64,000 nucleotides of DNA from an uncultured Methanomassiliicoccales archaeon (GCA_949292635.1 CASEZY010000001.1:124001-188000); one strand, 5' to 3'; counted from the stretch's first letter, positions 15,941 through 24,978 are shown. Notes: generated from the sequence alone by a model not told the origin. Numbers and translations: made by a program.

Positions 15941-16870
15941 ATGACTGACATACCGCAGGTCGCGGACAAGTACGGCGGGGCCATCGACGAGGTGGTCCTG
16001 GGCAAGGGAGACTACATAGCGGGTGGATTCAAGGGCATGCCCTTCCTCTCCTTCGAGAACCCGGTGAAGAGGAGACCCCTCATAGCGGGAGAGGTCTACG
16101 ACACCCTGGAGGGGTATCCGGAGCTGGCGGCGTCCATGTTCGACGGCCGTCAGAAGGACCCCGTGGAGTGGGCGCTGATGTGGAAGCAGCTGGGCGCGGA
16201 CATGGTCTGCGTGAGGCTGGCAAGCGTGGACCCCGCCAAGGGCGGCACCTCCCCTGAGGACGCGGCCGCACTGGTGAAGAGGATCTCCGACGCCACAGGT
16301 CTGCCCATAATGGTCAGCGGCTGCGGCGTGATGGACGTGGACATCCCGGTGTTCACCGCCGTCTCCGAGGCTGTGAAGGACAGCAGGCTCATCCTCTCCA
16401 AGGCGGACGAGGACGACTACAAGAGGTTGGCCTCGGTGGCCATCTCCGGCAACCACATCATCGTGGGATTCTCCAACCTGGACGTGAACCTGTCCAAGCA
16501 GATCAACATCCTACTCACCGATTTCGGTGTGGACAGGCGCAACATGCTCATGGACCCCCTGATGGCGGCCCTGGGCATGGGATTGGATTACTCCTACTCC
16601 GTGCAGGAGAGGATCAGGATCGCGGCGCTGATGGGCGACCCCATGCTGCAGATCCCCATGCTCTGCGACTGCACCGGAGCCTGGGATGTCAGCGATGCGG
16701 TCAGCGACGAGGACCCTGCCTTGGGCGACCCCAAGTTCAGGGCCACCTGGTGGGAGGCCATCACCGCCATGGCCGCGGTGATCTCCGGAGCGGACATCAT
16801 CGTAATGAGGGGCCCCGGAGCGGCGGACATGCTGATGGGATACATCGACGAGATGAGAGGTGATGAGTGA
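15941..16870 (+). CDS. acsD: Corrinoid iron-sulfur protein small subunit (AcsD/CdhD)
   Basis: This is the small subunit of the corrinoid iron-sulfur protein (CFeSP) that carries the methyl group to acetyl-CoA synthase. The TIM-barrel sequence has WALMWKQLGADMVCVRLASVDP, the MVSGCGVMDVDIPVF strand, and the MDPLMAALGMGLDYSYSVQERIR segment that I associate with this family, with NILLTDFGVDR before it. Its 309 residues are typical. It begins nine bases after acsB and overlaps acsC as TGATG, so the three are translationally coupled. Confidence 0.92.
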   Translation: MTDIPQVADKYGGAIDEVVLGKGDYIAGGFKGMPFLSFENPVKRRPLIAGEVYDTLEGYPELAASMFDGRQKDPVEWALMWKQLGADMVCVRLASVDPAKGGTSPEDAAALVKRISDATGLPIMVSGCGVMDVDIPVFTAVSEAVKDSRLILSKADEDDYKRLASVAISGNHIIVGFSNLDVNLSKQINILLTDFGVDRRNMLMDPLMAALGMGLDYSYSVQERIRIAALMGDPMLQIPMLCDCTGAWDVSDAVSDEDPALGDPKFRATWWEAITAMAAVISGADIIVMRGPGAADMLMGYIDEMRGDE

Positions 16871-18183
16871 TGCCGACGGCGATCGAGTTCTTCAAGCTCC
16901 TGCCAAAGACCAACTGCAAGGACTGCGGACAGCCCACCTGCCTGGCGTTCGCGATGCTGCTGTCGAACCAGAAGGCCACCATCGACCAGTGCCCCCATGT
17001 GGCCGCCGATGCCAAGGAGACCCTGGAGGAGGCGTCCGCGCCCCCGGTGAGGACCATCAAGGTCGGTGACAAGGACATGGGCGGGGAGACCGTCCTGTAC
17101 CGCCACGAGCGCAGGTTCATCAACCCCACCGCTTACGCATTGACCGCATCTGACACATTGGATGACGCCGCCCTGAAGGAGAGGTGCGATTACGTCGCAT
17201 CCCTCAGCTACGACAGGGTGGGAATGATCTTCGACGCCGACATGGTCTGCCTGAGGAACGACTCCGGCGACGCGGCGATATTCGCGGACCGTGCGGTCAA
17301 GCTGGCACAGTGCTGGAGCAAGGGCGTCGTGTTGGAGACGAAGGACCCCTCCGCCGCAAAGACTGCGGCAACGGCGATCAAGGACAGGAAGCCCCTGATC
17401 TACGGTGCGAACGCCGACAACCTGGACGCCATGATCGCTGTGGCGAAGGAGAACGGCTGTGCGCTGGGTCTTGTCTGCAAGGACGAGAACGAGGCCGTCG
17501 CCCTCACCGAGAGGTGCGCAGCGGCCGGCTTCAAGGACCTCATACTGGACCTGGGCGCCAACAACCTGAAGGAGACCCTGGAGAGACAGACCATCGCAAG
17601 AAGGGCTGCCATCAAGCACAAGTTCAAGCCCCTGGGATACCCGCTGATGAACCGTGTGGGTTCGGGCGAGTATGCGGTGGCCACCGCTGTCATCTCGACC
17701 ATGAAGTACGGTAGCCTGGTGATCTTCGACGACCTGAAGAGCTACGAGGCCCTACCCCTGTTCACCCTGAGGCAGAACATCTACACGGACCCCCAGGTGC
17801 CGATCCAGGTGAAGCAGGACCTGTACCCCATAGGCAACCCGGACGAGCACTCGCCCATCATGTTCACCACCAACTTCTCCCTCACGTACTTCACCGTGCG
17901 TGCTGACATCGAGAAGGCCAAGATTCCAGTGTGGCTGCAGATCGTGAACACCGAGGGACTGTCCGTTCTAACGGCTTACTCCGCAGGCAAGTTCGAGCCC
18001 GAGAGGGTCGCCGAGGCCTTCGAGGAGTCCGGTGTGCTGTCCAAGTCCGACGGGGCCGTGATCATCCCCGGTCTGGTGACCAGGATGTCCGGCAAGCTCC
18101 AGGAGCTCATCGGACGCAAGGTGATCGTTGGTACCAACGACTCCAGGGACATCCCCAAGCATCTGAGGTCCATCACCCAGTGA
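16870..18183 (+). CDS. acsC: Corrinoid iron-sulfur protein large subunit (AcsC/CdhE)
   Basis: This large CFeSP subunit binds the [4Fe-4S] cluster that reactivates the corrinoid, and together with AcsD holds the B12 cofactor. The N-terminal four-cysteine motif is present: CKDCGQPTCLAF followed by a cysteine in QCPHV (C-x2-C-x4-C-x16-C). A TIM barrel follows, and the C-terminal 110 residues form the corrinoid-binding Rossmann-like domain. The ATG at 16870 overlaps the acsD stop; the GTG at 16867 is less likely. Its 3' end overlaps that of convergent cooC by 11 bases. Confidence 0.93.
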   Translation: MPTAIEFFKLLPKTNCKDCGQPTCLAFAMLLSNQKATIDQCPHVAADAKETLEEASAPPVRTIKVGDKDMGGETVLYRHERRFINPTAYALTASDTLDDAALKERCDYVASLSYDRVGMIFDADMVCLRNDSGDAAIFADRAVKLAQCWSKGVVLETKDPSAAKTAATAIKDRKPLIYGANADNLDAMIAVAKENGCALGLVCKDENEAVALTERCAAAGFKDLILDLGANNLKETLERQTIARRAAIKHKFKPLGYPLMNRVGSGEYAVATAVISTMKYGSLVIFDDLKSYEALPLFTLRQNIYTDPQVPIQVKQDLYPIGNPDEHSPIMFTTNFSLTYFTVRADIEKAKIPVWLQIVNTEGLSVLTAYSAGKFEPERVAEAFEESGVLSKSDGAVIIPGLVTRMSGKLQELIGRKVIVGTNDSRDIPKHLRSITQ

Positions 18184-18922
18184 TGGAATCAGTCAGCTTG
18201 GTGACGGCCACGGCGAAGGGACACTCCGGAGGTATCCTTACCTCCTCCCCGGCCATGGCCGACTCGGTGACCGCGTCGTCGTGGGGCACCGCGAACACCT
18301 CTTTCAGACCGAGGCGCTCCGCCTCGGCCCTGAGGGGCTCCGGCACACCCTCATAATTCGCCGGCACATTGTTGATCACGAGGATCCTGCGGTCCACCTG
18401 CATACCGATCTCGTCCGCCAAGTCAGAAAGACGGGCGGCGGTCCTGACGCCGGTGATGGTGGGATCTGAAACGAAAACCAGCACATCCGCTCTTGGGAGG
18501 ACACCGCGGGATATGTGCTCCATGCCCGCCTCGTTGTCGACGACGGTGACCTTGTAGCGGGGGATCATCTCCAGGAAGCAGTTCTTCAGGATGTCGTTGA
18601 CGTAGCAGTAGCATCCCTTGCCCTCCGGCCTGCCCATGACCAGCAGGTCGATGTTGTCCCCCTCGGAGAGGGTCTGCATGACCTTGGTGGTTATGTACTC
18701 CTGCTTGCTGACGCTGGCCGGGACCACCTCAGGATCGTCGACAAGCTCGTTCCTCACCGAGCCGATGGTGCCGTATACGTCGATGCCAAGCTTCTCGCCC
18801 AGATTGGAGTTGGGGTCGGCGTCCACCGCCAGCACCAGCCCCTTCTTGGCTATGCGCTTGATCACTTGGGACGATATGGTGCTCTTGCCCACACCCCCCT
18901 TCCCTGCGAAGGCTATGATCAT
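18173..18922 (-). CDS. cooC: CooC-type nickel maturation ATPase for CO dehydrogenase/ACS
   Basis: This ParA/MinD-like ATPase inserts nickel into CO dehydrogenase or acetyl-CoA synthase. The deviant Walker A GKGGVGKST is at the N-terminus, and GKGCYCYVND carries the CxC pair that binds metal in CooC dimers. AVDADPNSNLGEKLGI and VVDNEAGMEHISRG are the usual switch regions. The length of 249 residues is normal. AGGAGG lies upstream of ATG 18922, and the start overlaps the stop of the upstream methionine-synthase gene as ATGA. Its presence implies a nickel CO dehydrogenase or ACS to mature; AcsB is next door. Confidence 0.92.
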   Translation of the reverse strand: MIIAFAGKGGVGKSTISSQVIKRIAKKGLVLAVDADPNSNLGEKLGIDVYGTIGSVRNELVDDPEVVPASVSKQEYITTKVMQTLSEGDNIDLLVMGRPEGKGCYCYVNDILKNCFLEMIPRYKVTVVDNEAGMEHISRGVLPRADVLVFVSDPTITGVRTAARLSDLADEIGMQVDRRILVINNVPANYEGVPEPLRAEAERLGLKEVFAVPHDDAVTESAMAGEEVRIPPECPFAVAVTKLTDSITG

Positions 18923-19923
18923 AGGTGTCTCCTCCTGAGCTCCTCGGCGGTCTCCTTCAGAAGTTTTAGTACCGTACCGACCAGCTTGGGGTCTGTGCCT
19001 CCGAGACCGCACTGCGGCGTTACCAGCGACCTGCGTATCAGCAGGTCCATGCTCACGCCCTTGGCCTCCAGGTCCTTCATGTGACCGTCCACCCTGTCCG
19101 CCAGGGACTCCGGGGTCTCGTCCGCCGCGAGCTCGTTGTTGGGCACGATGCCCCATGCAAGCGAACCTCCCCGCTCCAGGAAGTCGGAGACCTCCTTGGG
19201 GTAGAGGGTCAGCGCCCTGCCGTAGGCGTAGGCGTCGAAATTGAGTATGTCAATCCTGGTGCGCAGCACCATGGGCCAATCCGTGTTGCCGCAGCAATGG
19301 ATGGCGGTGAAGGCATCGACTCCTTCGATGGACTCGTCGATGTACCTGACGGCGTCGTCCGCGGACACTGATGCAAAGGGAGTTCCCAGAAGGGAGAGGG
19401 AGGGCTCGTCGAAGAACATGATCACGTTGGGATTCAGTTCCTTCAGCTTCCCGGCCTGCCACCTGGCGCTCATGTTCACGGTTTTGCGCACGATCTCGCA
19501 ATAGGATTCGTCGTAGATCACCGAGCGTCCGGTCAGGTCCTGCACCTGGAGACCCTCGCTTATGGGGCCGGTGACCTGTCCTTTCACCGCCGTGGAGCCG
19601 GAGACGTCCCTGCCCATCAGCTCGTACAGGCCGGCGTTGTGCTCCCGGCTCGCTTCGAAGTATGAGAGGTCCTCTCCGAGAATGGCCATGTAGGCCTCGG
19701 TCGGGTCATAATCACCCAGGTCGACGGCCATCTTGTCGCCTTCCACCCTCAGTCCGGGGAGCCTCTCCCCGGTCTGCACATACATACTCTCGGTGTATCC
19801 GCGTCCGGAGAGCTGGGGCCAGGAGGGGCATGACAGCCCTGCGCCCATCACCGCATCCACCGCCTCTGCGGGGTCGGAGTACGGCAGCGAGCCTATGAGA
19901 GTGGTAGCGAAGTTCCAGTCCAT
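18919..19923 (-). CDS. mesB: Core-MetE methionine synthase, probably MesB type
   Basis: This is a short methionine synthase of the MetE catalytic-domain family, without the N-terminal half. The zinc ligands fit: His and Cys in TAIHCCGNTDW and a Cys in TPQCGLGG. MesB-type core-MetE proteins occur in anaerobes with the Wood-Ljungdahl corrinoid protein, which is the suspected methyl donor. The position between acsV and cooC and opposite acsDC fits that well. It would methylate homocysteine using methyl-CFeSP. I use ATG 19923; GTG 19938 is possible. A TATA-like TTATTAATA near 19948-19956 overlaps the end of acsV and may give a second promoter. Confidence 0.8.
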   Translation of the reverse strand: MDWNFATTLIGSLPYSDPAEAVDAVMGAGLSCPSWPQLSGRGYTESMYVQTGERLPGLRVEGDKMAVDLGDYDPTEAYMAILGEDLSYFEASREHNAGLYELMGRDVSGSTAVKGQVTGPISEGLQVQDLTGRSVIYDESYCEIVRKTVNMSARWQAGKLKELNPNVIMFFDEPSLSLLGTPFASVSADDAVRYIDESIEGVDAFTAIHCCGNTDWPMVLRTRIDILNFDAYAYGRALTLYPKEVSDFLERGGSLAWGIVPNNELAADETPESLADRVDGHMKDLEAKGVSMDLLIRRSLVTPQCGLGGTDPKLVGTVLKLLKETAEELRRRHL

Positions 19924-19948
19924 CGCCAGCGCTAACACCGTTGACCTA

Positions 19949-21445
19949 TTAATAACGGACCGATGGGAACTGGGATGCGTCGGTATTGGGCAGGAACTGA
20001 GCCGCGGTGTACTCGTCGTAGAACACAGGGTCGGATCCGAGGTCGATGTATGTCATCCTGGGGAACACCTCCTCGATGCGGTCCCTGAAGGTCTGCGACA
20101 GCAGGGCGTGCTTGGCACCGCCAAGTGATGAGTTTCCGAGATACACGTACTTGGACTCGTCCACGTCCGGGAACATGCCCATGATGATGGCGGAGCGCAT
20201 GTCGATATAGTTGCCGAACCCGCCGGCTATGTACACCTTATCCAGGTCGGAGAACTGCAGACCCATGCTCCTGACCAGGGTCCTGGCCGCCGAATATATG
20301 GCGGCCTTGGTCATGATCACGTCCTTGATCTCCGCATCGGAGATGCCGATGTCACCGCAGACGATGAAGCGGCCGTCCTTCACGTTGGGTCCGGGGCGCA
20401 GGTTCCCGCGACGGTCAACCGCACCGCTGGAGAACAGCGCGGCGATGAGATCCACGATTCCGGAGCCGCAGATGCCCTCCGGCTCCCCTCCGCCAATCAC
20501 GGTATACCTAACGGTATCCTTTACTATGCGGATGCTGTCTATGGCACCTTTGCGGGCGATCATCCCGGATTTGAGATTCCCGCCCTCGAAGGCCGGACCC
20601 GCTGAGGAGGAGCACACGACCATCAGGTCCCGGTTGCCCAGGGCCACCTCGCCGTTGGTACCCACATCTATGAGCAGACACATGCCCTCGGCACGGTCCA
20701 TCCCCGCGTACACGATATCGGCGGTGATGTCCCCGCCCACGTACGCCGCAACGCAGGGCATGGTAAGCACACGGGCGTCGTCCGCCACGTCGAGACCGCT
20801 TTGCTTACCGGTGACCTCCTTCCGCTCCACCACCGGCATGTACGGCGGTTCGCGAATCAGGGTGGGATCTATGCCCAGGAAGAGATGCTCCATGGTGGTG
20901 TTTCCAGCGATGTAAACTGATTCTATCACGCCGTCGAAGGGGGCGTTGGAAACCAACGCGTTGATGGAGCGGAGCACCATGCCGCGCATGTCGTCCGTGC
21001 CTCCCTCCGACGCATACTGGATGCGTGACAGAACATCGTCCCCCACCGCCCTCTGGCCGTTGACGTCCGTGGCGGAATACAGCTCGGTGCCGCTCCCGGA
21101 ATCCAGGATGCTCAGTGCGATGGTTGTGGTGCCGATGTCCACCGCCAACGCCAGGCCGTCCGATACGGGTGTGAGGTCGTCCAACTCCAGCGGCCTGCGG
21201 TCGGATGCGGCCACCACGTCCCTGTCCCGGACAGGCACCGTGACCGTGATATCCCCGCGCACCTCGTGCTTGCAGGCCAGAACCTCTGTGCCGTTCACGG
21301 AGACCTTGCATCTGCCGCATCTGCCGGCTCCGCCGCATGGGAGAGGTATGCGAACGCCCGCCGCCCTGGCGACATCCGAGAGGATCTGACCATCCCGGGC
21401 ATCAGCCTCCTTACCGGAGGGCAGGAAGACCACCTTGTGGACCAT
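19949..21445 (-). CDS. acsV: Reductive activator of corrinoid iron-sulfur protein (AcsV/RACo-like)
   Basis: It reduces inactive Co(II) corrinoid back to Co(I) at the cost of ATP. Residues 1-90 are a plant-type [2Fe-2S] ferredoxin domain (CGGAGRCGRC, then a later Cys in VLACKHE). The rest is the DUF4445 ASKHA ATPase with DIGTTTIALSI, LLIDVGTNGEVAL, AGPAFEGGN, GSGIVDLI and YIAGGFGNYID. This is the architecture of activators found in acetogen acs clusters. Methanogen RamA instead carries [4Fe-4S] ferredoxin domains, so the activator too is bacterial in style. It heads the acsV-mesB-cooC unit. Start ATG 21445 with GGAAGGG upstream. Confidence 0.92.
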   Translation of the reverse strand: MVHKVVFLPSGKEADARDGQILSDVARAAGVRIPLPCGGAGRCGRCKVSVNGTEVLACKHEVRGDITVTVPVRDRDVVAASDRRPLELDDLTPVSDGLALAVDIGTTTIALSILDSGSGTELYSATDVNGQRAVGDDVLSRIQYASEGGTDDMRGMVLRSINALVSNAPFDGVIESVYIAGNTTMEHLFLGIDPTLIREPPYMPVVERKEVTGKQSGLDVADDARVLTMPCVAAYVGGDITADIVYAGMDRAEGMCLLIDVGTNGEVALGNRDLMVVCSSSAGPAFEGGNLKSGMIARKGAIDSIRIVKDTVRYTVIGGGEPEGICGSGIVDLIAALFSSGAVDRRGNLRPGPNVKDGRFIVCGDIGISDAEIKDVIMTKAAIYSAARTLVRSMGLQFSDLDKVYIAGGFGNYIDMRSAIIMGMFPDVDESKYVYLGNSSLGGAKHALLSQTFRDRIEEVFPRMTYIDLGSDPVFYDEYTAAQFLPNTDASQFPSVRY

Positions 21446-21528
21446 GTCCCTTCCACATCGGCGGGATTTAACTACCTTTCCCCAGTTTTCGCGAAACTAC
21501 AAAATACGCGCTCATGTGTATCCGGTGC

Positions 21529-22221
21529 GTGGACATCTCTGGATTCACGAAGATAAACACCGTGAAATGGGAGGGGATACCCTCCTGCGAAGTGTATCTC
21601 TCCGGATGCAACTTCAGATGCCCTTTCTGTACCAACGGCGAGTTCATTAACGCCCAAGGTCACATGACCGAGGATGACGTGATCTCGCACATCAAGGAAT
21701 GCGACTACGCCGACGGTGTGATCATCACCGGCGGGGAGCCTTTGGTTCATGCGGACCTATATCTTCTGCTCAGAAGGATCAAGAAGGAGACGGGCAAACT
21801 GGTCCGCCTGGAGACCAACGGCAGCTACCCCGACCGCCTGGACGACGTCATCGGCGCGGGGCTGGTGGACTTCGTGTCCATGAGCATCAAGGCCCCACTG
21901 AAGCAGGACGAGTACGCCATGAACGCCTACGCCCTCGTTGACATCGAGGAGATCGAGCGGAGCATCAGGATCGTGATGGACTCCGGCGTCGACTACGAGT
22001 TCCGCACCACGGTGGTGCCCATCCACATAACCGAGGACGACATCCGCAGCATCTGCTCATCCATCAAGGGGGCGAAATGCTACAGGCTCTGCCAGTTCCG
22101 CCCGGGATCCTGCCTGGACAGCACCCTCGACAAGATCAACCCGTACAAGGAGAAGGTCCTCCGTGACATGGAGGGCATCGCCAAGCAGTACGTTAAGCGG
22201 GTGAAGGTGTCCGGATTCTAA
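21529..22221 (+). CDS. nrdG: NrdG-like radical SAM activase (anaerobic ribonucleotide reductase)
   Basis: It probably generates the glycyl radical on class III ribonucleotide reductase. The radical SAM motif CNFRCPFCTN follows the usual SGFTKINTV N-terminus, and ITGGEPL is the SAM-contacting loop. Its 230 residues match archaeal NrdG-like activases. The start is uncertain. A GTG at 21529 gives the family-like N-terminus and fits a TATA-like TACAAAATA near 21498-21506; an ATG at 21514 would add five residues, including two cysteines. No nrdD is in the window, so other glycyl-radical partners are possible. Its stop overlaps that of the convergent aldehyde dehydrogenase gene. Confidence 0.8.
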   Translation: MDISGFTKINTVKWEGIPSCEVYLSGCNFRCPFCTNGEFINAQGHMTEDDVISHIKECDYADGVIITGGEPLVHADLYLLLRRIKKETGKLVRLETNGSYPDRLDDVIGAGLVDFVSMSIKAPLKQDEYAMNAYALVDIEEIERSIRIVMDSGVDYEFRTTVVPIHITEDDIRSICSSIKGAKCYRLCQFRPGSCLDSTLDKINPYKEKVLRDMEGIAKQYVKRVKVSGF

Positions 22222-23627
22222 TCCAGGAAGCACTCCACCTTGGCCTTGCAGGCCGGGCCTATCACGATGCTGGGATCGTTGACGAAGATCTCGTCCGCGT
22301 TCACCTCTCTGATGAACTGGTCGGCGGCGGAGTCCTCCTTGGTGATTATCCCTGCGCAGAGGCCGTACTCGGTGCCGTTAACCGCGTCGACTGCCGCGTC
22401 CATGTCCTCCACCACCTGTATCGCCAGGATCGGCAGGGACGAATCCATGCAGCAGATGTCATCCTCCTCGGTGACGCCCATGAGGACGGCGGGTGTGACG
22501 TAGTATCCTGCCTCGGTGACCGGGTCGGAGACGCGCTTCCCTCCGTATACGAGGTAATCGGAATTGGCATTCAGCAGCCTCTCGAACTCATTGAACTTGT
22601 CCGCTCCGACGATCGGGCCCATATCGGTGTCCGCCTCCGCGGGATCGCCCACGGAGATGTCGCCGATCTCCGCAAGCAATGCGTCGAGAAGACGGTCCTG
22701 CTCGTTCTCGGTGACGATGACCTTGGAGCAGGAGTCCACCCTCTGTCCCGCGTAGGCGAAGGCGGAGCGCACGATCTTCTTGGCGGCGTCCTTCATGCTG
22801 CCGGGACGGTAGACCACGATGGGGTTCATTCCCTTCAGCTCGTTGATGAAGCGCAGGTCCTCGTCAGCCTGCATGAACATGAGGTTCTCCAGCCTGTCGC
22901 CGGAGCCTGCGGCCGCGATGCCCGCGATATCCGGGTTGTTGGCCAGTGAGTTGGTGGAGCCGTCGTGGTTGTCGGCGATGATGTTGAACACACCGTCCGG
23001 CAGACCGGCCTGAACCAAGATGTCGTATAACACGTACACCGGCACGGGTATCAGCTTGGAGGGGATCTCCACCACGGTGTTCCCGGCGGCGATGGCCGCC
23101 ACCGCGTATCCGATGGGTGCGGCCAGGGGCGAATTGTACTCCGTCAGTATGGCCCAGACGCCCTGGGGCTTGCCCTTGATGCCGTCGCTGACGTCCTGGC
23201 AGGCCTCGTCCATCACCTCGATGAGGCGGTCAACCTCGTCGAAGGCCTCGTCGCGGGTCATCCCCGCGCATATGGTGAGCAAAGCGGTGAGACGGTACCT
23301 CTGCCTGGTGACGGACTCCAATGCTTTATCCAAGATCGCCACGCGGTCGTCGGCGGGTGTCTTGGACCAGGTCTCGAATGCGTCCAGGGCCACCTTCACG
23401 GCACGGTCGGTGAGACCGTCCTCCGGCTCCTGGAAGGTTCCGAAGATTATGCTACTGTCCACGGGACTGCAGACCTGATAGTCGTGGCCGGATGCCACCT
23501 TCAGTCCGCCCACGTAGCTGGGGTAATCCCTCTTATCCATGTGCAGCACGGCGTTGAGGGCGCCCTCGTAGTGGCGGTCCTCTTCGGTTCCCTCTGCAAG
23601 GTCCATGATCGTACGGGTGTCGGACAT
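22218..23627 (-). CDS. Aldehyde dehydrogenase-family protein lacking the canonical catalytic Cys
   Basis: The fold is that of NAD(P)-dependent aldehyde dehydrogenases: WAILTEYNSPLAAPIGYAVA, GNTVVEIPSK, INELKGMNPIVVY with the general-base Glu, and a late IFVNDPS. The cofactor and substrate halves look complete. However, the catalytic motif normally GQxC reads GQRVDSCSK: valine (codon 22737-22739) replaces the nucleophile, and the next Cys is three residues on. It may be inactive, use that Cys, or have another role. Closest look-alikes are P5C-dehydrogenase-type enzymes, and proBA lies upstream. The start is unclear; I use ATG 23627. The stop is TAG. Confidence 0.75.
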   Translation of the reverse strand: MSDTRTIMDLAEGTEEDRHYEGALNAVLHMDKRDYPSYVGGLKVASGHDYQVCSPVDSSIIFGTFQEPEDGLTDRAVKVALDAFETWSKTPADDRVAILDKALESVTRQRYRLTALLTICAGMTRDEAFDEVDRLIEVMDEACQDVSDGIKGKPQGVWAILTEYNSPLAAPIGYAVAAIAAGNTVVEIPSKLIPVPVYVLYDILVQAGLPDGVFNIIADNHDGSTNSLANNPDIAGIAAAGSGDRLENLMFMQADEDLRFINELKGMNPIVVYRPGSMKDAAKKIVRSAFAYAGQRVDSCSKVIVTENEQDRLLDALLAEIGDISVGDPAEADTDMGPIVGADKFNEFERLLNANSDYLVYGGKRVSDPVTEAGYYVTPAVLMGVTEEDDICCMDSSLPILAIQVVEDMDAAVDAVNGTEYGLCAGIITKEDSAADQFIREVNADEIFVNDPSIVIGPACKAKVECFLD

Positions 23628-23735
23628 GATGCGCGGATTGCTCGGACCCATGATAAAGGTGATGCCCGTTCGAAGGTCGGGAGAATGTGCCAACGGGGCC
23701 GTATCGGGACGCGGGCGTCATCACTCTGTGTAACC

Positions 23736-23743
23736 GTTAAATA
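23736..23743. promoter_or_regulatory. TATA box shared by tRNA-Val and the aldehyde dehydrogenase gene
   Basis: GTTAAATA lies 27-34 bases before the tRNA-Val 5' end. Read on the reverse strand (TATTTAAC), it also precedes the aldehyde dehydrogenase gene. No other good TATA-like box is seen between them. Confidence 0.5.
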
Positions 23744-23769
23744 GGATTTGCGCCTAGAGGGTGCCCAAC

Positions 23770-23845
23770 GGACTCGTGGTCTAGGGGTTATGACGTTGCC
23801 TTCACACGGCAGAGGCCGCCGGTTCAAATCCGGCCGGGTCCACCA
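23770..23845 (+). tRNA. tRNA-Val (anticodon CAC), CCA encoded
   Basis: The acceptor stem pairs GGACTCG with CGGGTCC, then discriminator A and an encoded CCA (23843-23845). The anticodon stem TTGCC/GGCAG encloses the loop TTCACAC with anticodon CAC. The T-arm GCCGG-TTCAAAT-CCGGC is perfect. It reads GUG codons. The body ends at 23842, and a TATA box lies about 30 bases upstream. Confidence 0.95.
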
Positions 23846-23856
23846 TCCCTCATTCT

Positions 23857-24978
23857 TCACATCAATACGATGTTCTCGCTACGGATCACATCGTCGTAGC
23901 TCTTATGACCCAGCACCTCGGCGATCCTGTCGCTGCGGAGCCCGCGGATGCGGAAGGCGTCCTCGGAGCTGTAGTCGGTGATGCCCTTGGCGATGAGCTC
24001 GTCGTCGCATACGATATCGACGACGTCGCCTCTGTCGAAGCGTCCGGACACGTCCCGTATGCCCACGGACAGAAGACTCATGTGGTTCCTGAGGGCCTTG
24101 GCGCCCCCGGCGTCCACCACTATGGTGCCGGATGACCTGGCGCCTCTGATCCATATGGACTTCTTGGGCTCACGGGTATCGGTGATGAATATGGTGCCGA
24201 CATCATCTCCCCTGACAGCCCTGACGATCACGTCATCCTCCGCGCTGCTGGCTATTATCATGCTACAGCCCGCGTCGTGGCAGATCTCCGCCGCCTTCAG
24301 CTTCGTCTTCATGCCTCCGGTACCCACCCTGTCCACCGGGTCCCCGGCGGCGCCCAATACCGACGAAACGTCCTCCACCACGGGGATGAGCTTGGCGTCG
24401 GGGAACAGCTTGGGATTCCTGTCGTAGAGGCCGTCCACGTCCGAGAGTATGATCAAAAGATCCGCGTCCATCTTGCTGCAGACGTATGCTGACAGCGTAT
24501 CGTTATCGCCGAACATGGCGTCGATCTCCTTGACGCAGATCACATCGTTCTCGTTGATCACCGGCACTACGTCGTAGGACAGCAGCGTCTGGATCGCATT
24601 TCTCAAATTGAGATACTTCTCCCGGTCGGAATAGAAGTCCAACGTCAGCAGAATCTGAGCGATCAGCAGCCCCTGCTTCTGGAAGCTCTCGCTCCACCTC
24701 TGCATCAGGATGCTCTGTCCCACGGATGCTGCCGCCTGACGGATGGGGATCTCCCTGGGCTTGGGATGGGCGTCCATTGCCGCCAACCCCACGCCTATGG
24801 CGCCGGATGTGACTATCAGGACCTTCTTGCCGTCGTCCTTCACCCTGCGGACCTGCTCCGCCACCGAATCCATGAACTCGGTGCAGACGGTGTTGCCGCC
24901 CCTGGTGATGGAGGATGTGCCCACCTTGATGACGACGGTGTCCACGTCCTTCAACAGCTCCCTGCGGTCGGTGGTCAC
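23857..24978 (-). CDS. proB: Glutamate 5-kinase with PUA domain
   Basis: It phosphorylates glutamate to glutamyl-5-phosphate, the first step to proline. The amino-acid-kinase domain has VVIKVGTSSI near the N-terminus, VTSGAIGVGL, NENDVI, DNDTLSAYV and the GTGGMKTKLKAA loop. A PUA domain follows from about residue 275 (KSIWIRGARSSGTIVVD). The 373-residue kinase-PUA form is typical of bacteria; many archaea lack ProBA, so transfer is likely. The start is a GTG at 24978, whose last two bases form the proA TGA. The longer open frame upstream only mirrors proA. The 3' end lies 11 bases beyond the tRNA-Val CCA. Confidence 0.93.
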   Translation of the reverse strand: MTTDRRELLKDVDTVVIKVGTSSITRGGNTVCTEFMDSVAEQVRRVKDDGKKVLIVTSGAIGVGLAAMDAHPKPREIPIRQAAASVGQSILMQRWSESFQKQGLLIAQILLTLDFYSDREKYLNLRNAIQTLLSYDVVPVINENDVICVKEIDAMFGDNDTLSAYVCSKMDADLLIILSDVDGLYDRNPKLFPDAKLIPVVEDVSSVLGAAGDPVDRVGTGGMKTKLKAAEICHDAGCSMIIASSAEDDVIVRAVRGDDVGTIFITDTREPKKSIWIRGARSSGTIVVDAGGAKALRNHMSLLSVGIRDVSGRFDRGDVVDIVCDDELIAKGITDYSSEDAFRIRGLRSDRIAEVLGHKSYDDVIRSENIVLM

